A stretch of DNA of 39,218 nt from Peptococcaceae bacterium (GTDB lineage: Bacteria > Bacillota > Desulfitobacteriia > Desulfitobacteriales > Syntrophobotulaceae), in contig WRJI01000013.1 in assembly GCA_009778595.1 (NCBI GenBank), positions 1 through 39,218 of the forward strand, given 5' to 3'. Of the stretch, positions 18,714 through 26,824 are shown piece by piece; position 1 is the first letter of the stretch, and each line of letters begins with the position of its first letter. The notes below the pieces were generated by a model that saw only the letters and a list, made by a program, of their open reading frames with translations, searched no databases and was not told the DNA's origin. The position numbers and the translations under genes were made by a program.

Positions 18714-20096
18714 ATGACAAAACGGAATGAACATATGAAAATTGCCAAGTTCGGCGGATCATCCCTTGCTGACGCGACCCATATCCGGAAAGTCTGCGAT
18801 ATTGTTCTTTCGGATTCCTGCCGCAGAGTGGTTGTGGTCTCCGCACCGGGCAAGGGGGAGAATGATCCGTATAAAGTTACGGATATGCTCATTGAAACGG
18901 CATCGGTTGCCTTGGCATCCGGGGTCAAGGATGCCCGGGCCTGTATGGATACCATTGTTGCGCGATTCGAGGGTATCGCCCGGGATTTAGGCGTTCCGGA
19001 AGCGGGGGAGGGTATCAAAGCTGATTTGTACGCTCTTCTCAACCCGAATGTGATCGAGAGAAGGGATTTTGTTGATACGATGAAGGCTGCGGGGGAGGAT
19101 AATTGCGCGAAGCTTGTGGCCGCTTATATCCTTTCTCTTGGTTGTAAGGCTGTATACGCAAATCCCGGTGAGTTCGGAATGTTGTTGTCGGATGAGTTTG
19201 GCAATGCAACGGTTCTGGAAAAATCTTTCGGTCTGCTGAAAGAGAAGCTGGCGTCAGTAGACGGTATTGTTATATTTCCCGGGTTTTTCGGGTGGACTGA
19301 GGCCGGCGAAATTGCGACGTTTCCACGGGGAGGAAGCGATACCACCGGCGCGATACTTGCTGCCGCTGTGGACGCTGATGTCTACGAGAATTTCACCGAT
19401 GTAGATTATGTTTATTCTGTGGATCCGAAGTTGGTTAATAACCCCGAACCGATTCAGATCGTGACCTACCGTGAGATGCGTGAGCTCAGTTACGCCGGGT
19501 TCCAGGTGTACCAGGAAGAAGCCCTGCTGCCGGTCTATAAAGCGGGGATACCGGTCAACATAAGATCTGTTAACAATCCCGGATGTCCGGGGACGCGCAT
19601 TGTCGCCCGGCGGGAAGAGAGAAGCGGGAGGGCGACCATAGCCGGCATCGCCTCGGATAGTGGGTTCACAAGTATATATGTAACAAAATATCTGATGAAT
19701 CGCGAGATCGGATTTGGCAGGCGACTGCTGACAATCATCGAGGACGAAGGGGTTTCTTACGAACATACACCCACGGGGATTGATGATGTGACCGTCATTT
19801 TACGTGATTCGTCTCTGACACACGGAAGGCTTGACCGGATTGTCGGACGTATCAAAACGGAGCTTCTTCCGGACGAAATTGATATCGTACGAGATTTGAG
19901 TCTTATTGTTGTTGTAGGCGAGGGTATGAAACATGGGATTGGTATTGCGGCTGCAGCTACGGCGGCATTGTCAAACGCGGGAGTCAATATCTCTATGATC
20001 AGTCAGGGGTCGTCTGAAGTGAGTATGATTTTCGCGGTTGAGAGCGACCAGGTTCATGCCGGGGTTCGGGCTTTGTACGAGGTTTTTTTTGGGTAG
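18714..20096 (+). CDS. Aspartate kinase
   Basis: A protein of about 460 residues starting just before the kinase signature KIAKFGGSSLADA. The central FPRGGSDTTGAILAAAVDADV and ENFTDVDYVYSVDPKLV motifs bind ATP and aspartate. The C-terminus holds two ACT-type regulatory domains (from ATIAGIASDSGFTSIYV, and then GIGIAAAATAALSNAGVNIS). It catalyses the first step of the lysine, threonine and methionine pathway, phosphorylating aspartate, usually under feedback control through the ACT domains. The start is the ATG at 18714, with a weak GGAAAGAGAAG site; an internal ATG at 18735 would also include the whole signature. It is not next to other lysine or threonine genes; a DnaA-like gene follows about 75 bases later. 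Confidence 0.92.
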   Translation: MTKRNEHMKIAKFGGSSLADATHIRKVCDIVLSDSCRRVVVVSAPGKGENDPYKVTDMLIETASVALASGVKDARACMDTIVARFEGIARDLGVPEAGEGIKADLYALLNPNVIERRDFVDTMKAAGEDNCAKLVAAYILSLGCKAVYANPGEFGMLLSDEFGNATVLEKSFGLLKEKLASVDGIVIFPGFFGWTEAGEIATFPRGGSDTTGAILAAAVDADVYENFTDVDYVYSVDPKLVNNPEPIQIVTYREMRELSYAGFQVYQEEALLPVYKAGIPVNIRSVNNPGCPGTRIVARREERSGRATIAGIASDSGFTSIYVTKYLMNREIGFGRRLLTIIEDEGVSYEHTPTGIDDVTVILRDSSLTHGRLDRIVGRIKTELLPDEIDIVRDLSLIVVVGEGMKHGIGIAAAATAALSNAGVNISMISQGSSEVSMIFAVESDQVHAGVRALYEVFFG

Positions 20097-20170
20097 GAAC
20101 GGAGCAGAACATGGAATGGTAAGGTTATTGGTTACCGTCCCTTAACTTGAGAACAGAAAGGAGTGTCGCC

Positions 20171-21112
20171 TTGGGGCAGCCAAATTTTTTCGTTGCGCCG
20201 AGCAACAGTCAGGCGTATCAGGTTGTGGCCAATCTCAATGTGGATACCTTGCCGCCTGCGACGCTGATTTATGGGACACAAGGCTCAGGTAAGACTTCGC
20301 TGCTTTTAATGCTGCAGGCAGAGCTGGCGCAACGGGGGCAGAAGGTTCTTTGCGTTGACGCCCTAGATTTTTCCAGACGGTATGCGTTTGCCGCGCAGAA
20401 GAGGATACTGCCGGCTTTTCGACATACCATGAGATCGAACTCTATCTTCTTATGTGACAATATGGAGAGGATCTGCGGAAAAGAAAAGTCTATGGAAGAA
20501 CTTATGTATACATGCGAGGGGATTTGGGTTAAGGGTGGTCATGTTATTGCAACACTGAATACGGAGCGGTTGACGCTTCGCGAGTTTGGCCCTCGTTTGG
20601 CTTCGAGACTCTGCGTGGGAATATCTGCCCATATCGAAAAACCGTCGCCGGAGGAGGTTCGTGCTTTTCTGGAATGGCGTCAGGAGAGGGGTTCGCCTGT
20701 GCGGGATTCGAGGTCGGGTTCTGAGGGGAATCATGAACCTGCGGACTGTTATCGGGGTTTGCATTTTGGCCAAATTGCCCGCTATCTGGATCGTTTGGAT
20801 GAGAGAGAAGAGTGGATTCCGGGCAATTTTGAAGAGATAACCGAACGGATGATGGCGATCTCATGGTATGGTTTTGGTGTTGAGGAGGACGAGCTTCGTG
20901 GGCCGTCCCGGGGCGTGAAGATTGTCCGTTTGCGTTCAATACAGTATACTATTCTCTATAACAAAGGGTATACCCAGCGCGAAATAGCATGTTATTACAG
21001 GCAAGGGAGAGATGCCGTTGCCCGGGGGTGTGCGCGGCTGAGAGCTAATTGGAGCGAATTTGAGGAGGATTATGATTTTTTTATAAATGAATTGAGGGGG
21101 TCTTTGATATGA
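20171..21112 (+). CDS. DnaA-family AAA+ ATPase paralogue (DnaA/Hda-like)
   Basis: A protein of about 313 residues laid out like DnaA domains III-IV without domain I. FFVAPSNSQAYQVV opens it, Walker A is GTQGSGKT (35-42), and Walker B is SIFLCDNM (Asp96), where DnaA normally has two acids but here the second is Asn. IATLNTERL follows as sensor 1, and RLASRLCVGISAHIEKPSPE matches the DnaA arginine-finger region (box VII). The C-terminal YTQREIACYYRQGRDAVARG imitates the domain IV helix-turn-helix (EIGxxFGGRDHSTV) in diverged form. The start is TTG at 20171, seven bases after AAAGGAG. It overlaps the next gene by four bases. It may be a replication-control or mobile-element ATPase. Confidence 0.75.
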   Translation: MGQPNFFVAPSNSQAYQVVANLNVDTLPPATLIYGTQGSGKTSLLLMLQAELAQRGQKVLCVDALDFSRRYAFAAQKRILPAFRHTMRSNSIFLCDNMERICGKEKSMEELMYTCEGIWVKGGHVIATLNTERLTLREFGPRLASRLCVGISAHIEKPSPEEVRAFLEWRQERGSPVRDSRSGSEGNHEPADCYRGLHFGQIARYLDRLDEREEWIPGNFEEITERMMAISWYGFGVEEDELRGPSRGVKIVRLRSIQYTILYNKGYTQREIACYYRQGRDAVARGCARLRANWSEFEEDYDFFINELRGSLI

Positions 21113-23535
21113 TGGATAGCATTCAAGAGTTTTTATTGAATCACTTCCCTGAAAGAAGCGAACTGTCTTTTGAGGATTTCACACGAGCAGGGGAAGAGGA
21201 TCATGGCTGGTCGGATAATTCTGTCGCCCAGTATGCTTATGACGGTGATTTTGAGTTGGAGAAACAGGCGTTTAACATGATAACGCAACCTTGGCCGGAC
21301 ATCGATTGGTTTCAGATTGGTGACGACGGGTATTTGATCCCGGGTTGTTTGAATATGAAGAGTTTTCTTCACGCGTTTCCGTCGTTGTTGTATCATTTGT
21401 ATCGTCAATCACAGATGGAACCCGGGGAAGAGCGGGAGCACGGCCGCTTGTTGACTGCCAATTTTATCGGGACATTAGATATGAATGCGCTGAAGCAGTT
21501 GGAAGACGATATCTATGGTGAGGGGACTTTTGACTGGAAAAGGAAGTATTATCATTCTTTAGACGATGATGTTAAGAGGTTTATTGGTTTGCTTCTGCGT
21601 ATGAGCGGAGGGACAGGAGCTTTGACAAGTTTTTGGGGAATCTTCCGGGACTATCTTAAGCCTCAGGGTGAAGATAAGAGTTCAGAGGTTCAAGCAGACA
21701 ACCCTCAAAAGGTGAAGGCCGCGGAGGCGGAAGCGGCCGCGGAGGCGGAAGCGGCCGCGGAGGCGGAAGAGGCCACGGAGGCGGAAGCGGCCATGGAGGC
21801 GGAAGAGACCGCGGAGGCGGAAGCGGCCACGGAGGCGGAAGAGACCGCGGAGGCGGAAGCGGCCACGGGGGCGGAAGCGGCCACGGAGGCGGAAGCGGCT
21901 GCGGAGGCGGAAGCGGCCGCGGGGGCGGAAGCGGCCGCGGAGGCGGAAGAACTGACAGGCGTGGAAGAAGAATCCGGGGTTCAGGCCGGGTTTAGAGATA
22001 AGATAAAAACGGGATGGAAAGATAAGTTCCTGAATAAGTTGACTGAAAAATCCGGAGAAAAGGAACCGAAACAAAAGTCCGAATCAGAGGGGACCCTACT
22101 TGATGGAACCAAACTTGCCGGGACCGTACCGGAGGGGACTATTCCGGAGGGGACCATACTGGAGGAGGCCAAAATAGAGAGGGCCGGCAGGGTATCCAAG
22201 GTGGGCTCCAATGCGGAATCCCAGGAAATGGATGGTTTTTCATTGTATGGTCTTGATATGGCGTTTCGTCGGATCGAAGCCGGTTGTTTCGTCATGGGCT
22301 CTGACGCCGAATTTCGGCCGATTCATATTGCCCACCCATTTTATATGGGTCAGTTTCCTGTGACTCAGGATCAATGGCTTAAGGTTATGGATGATAACCC
22401 TAGTTTTTTCGTGAGGGGCGGCGATTATCCTGTTGACAGTGTGGCTTGGGATGAGGTGTTGGCATTTATTGCGCAATTAAACAATCCGGCCTGGTGGAAA
22501 GATAAATCAAATGCCGGCCGGAAGTTTAAGCAATTTATCACGCGGTTGAACCAAGCTGAGGGGTTGGATGAGAATGAGGGGTATGTTCTTCGTTTACCTA
22601 CGGAAGCTGAATGGGAGTACGCTTGTCGGGCTTCGTTTGGGACGGACCCTGAATGTCCGACTGTTGATATGCAGCCATGGTTTTTTGGAAACCGAATGTC
22701 TGATCTTGAGAAATATGCCTGGTTCAACCGAAATTCGGGTGGTGAGACCCATCCTGTGGGAGAAAAGCGTCCTAATCCCTGGGGATTGTACGATATGTAC
22801 GGCAATGTGGAGGAGTGGACGTGGGATTGTTGGAGTGGTACGGGACCGGATGGTGATGTTGTAGCTACGGCTGAGCTTTTGAGTCCGGTTTGGGGGAGTT
22901 GTCGGCGCGGAGGAAGTTGGTTTACGCCGGGTCTTCAGTTGAGTTCGGCTTGCCGGTCGACAGATTTCTCGACCAGTTTGTGCGGGTTTGCCGGGTTGAG
23001 GTTGGTCATTGCGCCGCGTTTGCCTGCAGCGAAGGATACGTGTATGGAAGAGGTGTATGCTCAAGCTGACTTTTTGTTTGATTTGGGCTTTCATGATCTG
23101 GCCCGCAGGTTGTTTGTCTGTTTGGCGGAGGACAAGTATTCCGAGGCGTTGAATCGATTGGCTATTATTTATTTGGGTGGGTACGGCGTTAAGGTGAATA
23201 AATCCAGGGCGTTATCGTACCTTAAGAAAGCCGCTCGTTTACAGAATCCAATGGCGACGATGAATCTGGCGCTTTTCTATAAGGATGATTTGAAGAAGTA
23301 TCAAAGAGCGTTTCGTAGGTTCCGAAATCTGGAAAAAGATGAGAATTCAAAATATCGCGGTGAAGCCGCTATCGAAATGGCAAAGATGTATATGCAGGGG
23401 TTGGGGGTCAGAAGAAATGTTGGCAAAGCTCAGAAACTTCTTGATGATTTGATGAATGACGGGCCAACGTTGGAGGGGTTGTCACAAAGGACGAAGGAGG
23501 AGATTCTTCATCTTTTAAGGGCGGCTTCCCACTGA
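21109..23535 (+). CDS. FGE-sulfatase domain protein with N-terminal unknown domain, Glu-Ala linker and Sel1 repeats
   Basis: An 808-residue protein translationally coupled to the DnaA-like gene. Residues 1-185 form an unrecognised cytoplasmic-type domain. Residues 203-281 are a low-complexity Glu/Ala linker (AEAEAAAEAE type), followed by GT-x-PEG repeats (about 329-350). Residues 385-635 are a formylglycine-generating-enzyme-like domain: FVMGSDAEF, MGQFPVTQDQWLKVM, LPTEAEWEYACRA, WGLYDMYGNVEEWTWD and RRGGSWF, ending GFAGLRLVI. The last 150 residues hold Sel1-like helical repeats (ALNRLAIIYLGGYGVKVNKS, AAIEMAKMYMQGLGVRRN). Many such FGE-like domains are binding folds rather than sulfatase activators, and no sulfatase is nearby. 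Its task with the ATPase is unknown. Confidence 0.8.
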   Translation: MMDSIQEFLLNHFPERSELSFEDFTRAGEEDHGWSDNSVAQYAYDGDFELEKQAFNMITQPWPDIDWFQIGDDGYLIPGCLNMKSFLHAFPSLLYHLYRQSQMEPGEEREHGRLLTANFIGTLDMNALKQLEDDIYGEGTFDWKRKYYHSLDDDVKRFIGLLLRMSGGTGALTSFWGIFRDYLKPQGEDKSSEVQADNPQKVKAAEAEAAAEAEAAAEAEEATEAEAAMEAEETAEAEAATEAEETAEAEAATGAEAATEAEAAAEAEAAAGAEAAAEAEELTGVEEESGVQAGFRDKIKTGWKDKFLNKLTEKSGEKEPKQKSESEGTLLDGTKLAGTVPEGTIPEGTILEEAKIERAGRVSKVGSNAESQEMDGFSLYGLDMAFRRIEAGCFVMGSDAEFRPIHIAHPFYMGQFPVTQDQWLKVMDDNPSFFVRGGDYPVDSVAWDEVLAFIAQLNNPAWWKDKSNAGRKFKQFITRLNQAEGLDENEGYVLRLPTEAEWEYACRASFGTDPECPTVDMQPWFFGNRMSDLEKYAWFNRNSGGETHPVGEKRPNPWGLYDMYGNVEEWTWDCWSGTGPDGDVVATAELLSPVWGSCRRGGSWFTPGLQLSSACRSTDFSTSLCGFAGLRLVIAPRLPAAKDTCMEEVYAQADFLFDLGFHDLARRLFVCLAEDKYSEALNRLAIIYLGGYGVKVNKSRALSYLKKAARLQNPMATMNLALFYKDDLKKYQRAFRRFRNLEKDENSKYRGEAAIEMAKMYMQGLGVRRNVGKAQKLLDDLMNDGPTLEGLSQRTKEEILHLLRAASH
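21715..21951 (+). repeat. In-frame tandem repeat encoding a Glu-Ala linker
   Basis: About 13 imperfect units of 18 bases of the type GCGGAGGCGGAAGCGGCC encode E-A-E-A-A-A variants. The units differ by point changes (GCC to ACC, GAG to GGG) and sometimes GAG for GCG. Such tracts expand and contract by slippage or recombination, so linker length probably varies between strains. Confidence 0.85.
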
Positions 23536-23679
23536 TCTGTTGAAAGGCATGTTGATGCGGAGGATACCAAGGCTGTCTTCCCTATATTAATAATATTTAG
23601 TATGTTTTGAAGGAATGGGAAATAATAGAATAGAGATAATTCGTCACTGACGTGTTATTGAATTATTGGGGAGGATGGT

Positions 23680-24666
23680 ATGGAAAGAGTCCAACGGGTT
23701 GCTGTTTTGACCAGCGGTGGTGATGCTCCGGGCATGAATGCCGCTATTCGCGCGGTGGTGCGCAAGGGAATCGCTTGCGGGCTGGATATGTTTGGTGTGG
23801 AGCACGGGTTCCTTGGGTTGATTAAGCAAGAGGTCAAACGGATGCATCTCGGGTCGGTTGCGGATATTATTCATCGTGGCGGGACGATTCTTAAGACCGC
23901 CCGCTGCAATGATATGTTTACACCTGAGGGTGTGGCCCGGGCGGCCCAGACGTTGAAGGAGATTTCGATTCACGCCTTGGTGGTTATTGGAGGAGACGGG
24001 TCTTACCGGGGATCTCAGGCGTTGCATGAGCATGGGATCCATGTTGTGGGGGTTCCGGCGACCATTGATAATGATATTGTTGGTACAGATCGAACGATCG
24101 GGTTTGATACGGCGGTCAATACCGCTGTTGGGGCGATCAGTAAAATTCGTGATACAGCGAGTTCCCACGAAAGAGCGTTTCTCATTGAGGTTATGGGTCG
24201 GAATTGCGGTGATATTGCTTTGAGAGCCGGTTTGGCTATTGGGGCGGAATCCTTGCTTATCCCGGAGGTTGAGTACGATTTGGAGGATGTGGCGGATAAA
24301 ATGCTGCGAGGGTTTAAGAGGGGTAAAAACCACAGTATTATCATTGTTTCGGAAGGAGCTGGAGATATATGGCAAATCGCGGATACCTTGCGCGGCCTGA
24401 CGGGGTTTGACAGCCGAGTAACTATTCTGGGACATATCCAGCGCGGCGGCGCGCCTTCGGCGGAGGATGCGGTGTTGGCGGCTGCAATGGGAAGTAAAGC
24501 TGTCGATGCTGTTACTAACAATTCAAGAGAACAGGAAACGGCGATCAGCCTTATGGTGGCACAGGATTGTAATGATATTGTTTTGCGTCCTTTGGCGGAT
24601 GCTTTTGTGGGTGAACGAGGTTTTGATAGAGGGCTTTACGATCTGGCAGGAGATCTGGCGATTTAG
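23680..24666 (+). CDS. pfkA: 6-phosphofructokinase
   Basis: A 328-residue PfkA-family enzyme. The ATP-site motif TSGGDAPGMNAAIRAVVRKG is at the N-terminus. GGDGSYRGSQAL has the Gly that marks ATP rather than pyrophosphate use. The catalytic PATIDNDIVGTDRTIGFDTA carries Ala where many enzymes have Gly. EVMGRNCGDIALRAGLAIGA and LGHIQRGGAPSAEDAVLAA complete the family pattern. GGGGAGG before the ATG fixes the start. It phosphorylates fructose 6-phosphate in glycolysis. It stands apart from pyruvate kinase, its common neighbour, and is followed 50 bases later by an FtsA-like gene. Confidence 0.92.
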   Translation: MERVQRVAVLTSGGDAPGMNAAIRAVVRKGIACGLDMFGVEHGFLGLIKQEVKRMHLGSVADIIHRGGTILKTARCNDMFTPEGVARAAQTLKEISIHALVVIGGDGSYRGSQALHEHGIHVVGVPATIDNDIVGTDRTIGFDTAVNTAVGAISKIRDTASSHERAFLIEVMGRNCGDIALRAGLAIGAESLLIPEVEYDLEDVADKMLRGFKRGKNHSIIIVSEGAGDIWQIADTLRGLTGFDSRVTILGHIQRGGAPSAEDAVLAAAMGSKAVDAVTNNSREQETAISLMVAQDCNDIVLRPLADAFVGERGFDRGLYDLAGDLAI

Positions 24667-24715
24667 GCGCTGTTTGGTTTATCAAATCACAAAGACTGAG
24701 TAGGGGGGTTTTGTC

Positions 24716-26824
24716 ATGGAGGATCGTGTTTTTGCATTAGACATTGGGACACGTGTGGTTATGGGTTTGGTTATGACAAGAAAGGATGGGGTCTACTATA
24801 TTGAGGCTTCCGCTCGTTCTGAACATGAGCAGCGCTCGATGTTTGACGGCCAGATTCATGATGTGGCGAAAGTGGCTCAGGAAGTCAAGAGGATTAAAGA
24901 GGCGTTGGAGGAAAAGACGGGGATACCTCTTCCGCGGGTTTCGGTGGCGGCTGCGGGACGGGCCTTGAAAACCCAGGTGGCGAGAGCGACCCGGGAGGAG
25001 ATTTTGCCGATGCTCTGGCATCAGAGGGATCAAATGGCTCTGGAATTAGAGTCGGTGCAACGCGCTATGCGGGTTGTTTCTTCGGAAGCACGGGCAAATG
25101 ATCAAAACTATTATTGTGTGGGGTATTGTACGGTTCGGCAGGAGCTTGACGGTGTTTGTCTTGAAAATATTGTCGGTCAGCGGGGCAAATTAGCGACAGT
25201 GGAAGTTGTGGCGACATTCTTGCCCCGATTGGTCGTGGATTCGTTGATGTCGGTGTTGAGTCAGGCTGGGCTGGAGCTGGCGGGGTTGACGTTGGAACCG
25301 ATTGCCGCAGGTTTAGCGGCTATCCCGACAGATATGCGGCGGCTTAATTTGGCTTTAGTGGATGTGGGTGCCGGAACTTCTGATATTGCGTTGACCCGGG
25401 ACGGGAGTTTTTTTGCTTTTGGTATGGTTCCTGTGGCAGGTGATGAGGTCACCGAAGCGATTTGCGCTGAGTATTTATTGGATTTTGCCACTGGGGAAAG
25501 CTTGAAACGGTTTTCGGGTAAAGATGTAATTACAGTAGAGAATTTTTTTGGTGAGAAGGTTGTGCTGACCCAGCTGCAGGTTGCGGAACCGATAACCCCA
25601 GTAGTCAGCCTGGTGAGCGGGGAAATCGCCCGGGAGATTATGAGACTGAATGGGGATGAGCCACCTCAGGCAGTGATTTTGGTGGGTGGAGGTGTGACGA
25701 AGCGGTTATCAGAGGAGTTGGCTGAGGTTTTGAAGGTGCCTTCTGAGCGCGTGGGGATCCAGATACGGGAGCGACTCCAAAATGTGCGTGGGGATGAGAG
25801 CGTGTCGGGGTCGCATGTTATTACTGCGTTAGGGATTGGGATGGCCGATTTCGAGAATCGGACGCTTCATTATTATTCTGTTAGAGTTAATGGCGTGGTG
25901 GTATCTATTTTTGAGTTGCAGCTTGCTTCTGTGGCGGAGGCTTTGCTGGCGGCGGGGATTCAGCCGCGGTTCTTCTTGGGGAGGCCCGGTCAGGCGTTGG
26001 TGTACACCTTGAATGGGGAGATGAAAATTGTTAAGGGGGCACCGGGCATGAACGCCGACATTGTCGTGAACGGGGAACGGGCATGCCTTGAACATAAAAT
26101 CGCGCCTGGAGATGAGATTGAATTTTCCCCCGGAACAAATGGCGAGGATGCGAAGATTCGACTAAAAAGAGTTGTGTCACTCAACAAATCCAAAAAAATC
26201 TGGTATAATGGGCGTGAGGAGGCTTTTGTACCGCACGTGTGTGTGAACGGCGAGTTAGCTGATGTGAAGCAGTGGTTGTGTGATGGGGATGTTGTGAGTA
26301 TCCTGTCTAACGATACGTTGGAGGATCTTCTTCAGACCAAGGGGCTGAGCCTGAACGCTCCTAATGCGATTCATGTGTATGTTGACGGTGAGGAGAGAGT
26401 GTTTTCGCCGCGGCGGGATGTTCTGTTGAATGGAGAAACTGTGACCTATGACAGAGCACTGGTTGATGGGGATAGAGTCGATGTGAATTATGAGACGTTG
26501 TTATTGCGGGATCTTAATCTGAAGGCTGAGCCGTTGCCTTTGTACTTAAACAATCGCAGGTTTTTATTAAAACCGAAGCAGACAAGGGTGTTCTCTAAGG
26601 AGGGAACAGAGTTGACTGAGTCGAATCCTGTTGATGAGGGGATGGTTCTATCGGTGCAAGGGTTTGCGGAGGAGCCGATTCTATCGGATGTCGTTCCTTT
26701 TGTATCGGATATCCATGCAACGTCGAATGGATCCAGCCTGCGGCTGGAGATCAATGAGCATGAAGCCGGGTTTTCTTCACGGATTCATGAGGGTGATAGA
26801 ATTTTGATAGAGTGGGTGAAATAG
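24716..26824 (+). CDS. FtsA-like actin-fold protein with long C-terminal extension
   Basis: A 702-residue protein. The first roughly 400 residues have the FtsA/ASKHA fold: FALDIGTRVVMGLVM (phosphate 1), an FtsA-type insertion around SVAAAGRALKTQVARA, LALVDVGAGTSDIALT (phosphate 2) and AVILVGGGVTKRLSEEL (adenosine). From about residue 400 there are repeated beta-rich units with 'VNGExxxL...DGDxV' turns (for example HVCVNGELADVKQWLCDGD and HVYVDGEERVFS), resembling small beta-grasp domains. Similar long FtsA-domain proteins are known in Clostridia as a group distinct from division FtsA, which is about 410-440 residues. Its stop directly adjoins the GTG of the lgt gene, so the two are co-translated. 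The role is probably in the cell envelope, but unproven. Confidence 0.8.
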   Translation: MEDRVFALDIGTRVVMGLVMTRKDGVYYIEASARSEHEQRSMFDGQIHDVAKVAQEVKRIKEALEEKTGIPLPRVSVAAAGRALKTQVARATREEILPMLWHQRDQMALELESVQRAMRVVSSEARANDQNYYCVGYCTVRQELDGVCLENIVGQRGKLATVEVVATFLPRLVVDSLMSVLSQAGLELAGLTLEPIAAGLAAIPTDMRRLNLALVDVGAGTSDIALTRDGSFFAFGMVPVAGDEVTEAICAEYLLDFATGESLKRFSGKDVITVENFFGEKVVLTQLQVAEPITPVVSLVSGEIAREIMRLNGDEPPQAVILVGGGVTKRLSEELAEVLKVPSERVGIQIRERLQNVRGDESVSGSHVITALGIGMADFENRTLHYYSVRVNGVVVSIFELQLASVAEALLAAGIQPRFFLGRPGQALVYTLNGEMKIVKGAPGMNADIVVNGERACLEHKIAPGDEIEFSPGTNGEDAKIRLKRVVSLNKSKKIWYNGREEAFVPHVCVNGELADVKQWLCDGDVVSILSNDTLEDLLQTKGLSLNAPNAIHVYVDGEERVFSPRRDVLLNGETVTYDRALVDGDRVDVNYETLLLRDLNLKAEPLPLYLNNRRFLLKPKQTRVFSKEGTELTESNPVDEGMVLSVQGFAEEPILSDVVPFVSDIHATSNGSSLRLEINEHEAGFSSRIHEGDRILIEWVK

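Noticed and set aside
21682-22074. Long Arg-rich open frame on the minus strand
   Set aside because: It is the antisense image of the Glu-Ala repeat array; its composition follows from the 18-base repeat and it has no RBS.
22260-23030. FGE-like domain as target of a diversity-generating retroelement
   Set aside because: No reverse transcriptase or template repeat is in the window, and the domain is followed by Sel1 repeats rather than lying at the C-terminus as in typical targets.
23980-24100. Ala in place of Gly in the phosphofructokinase PATIDND motif as a sign of pyrophosphate use
   Set aside because: Pyrophosphate enzymes carry Asp and Lys at the two key places; here they are Gly and Ala, which still fits an ATP enzyme.
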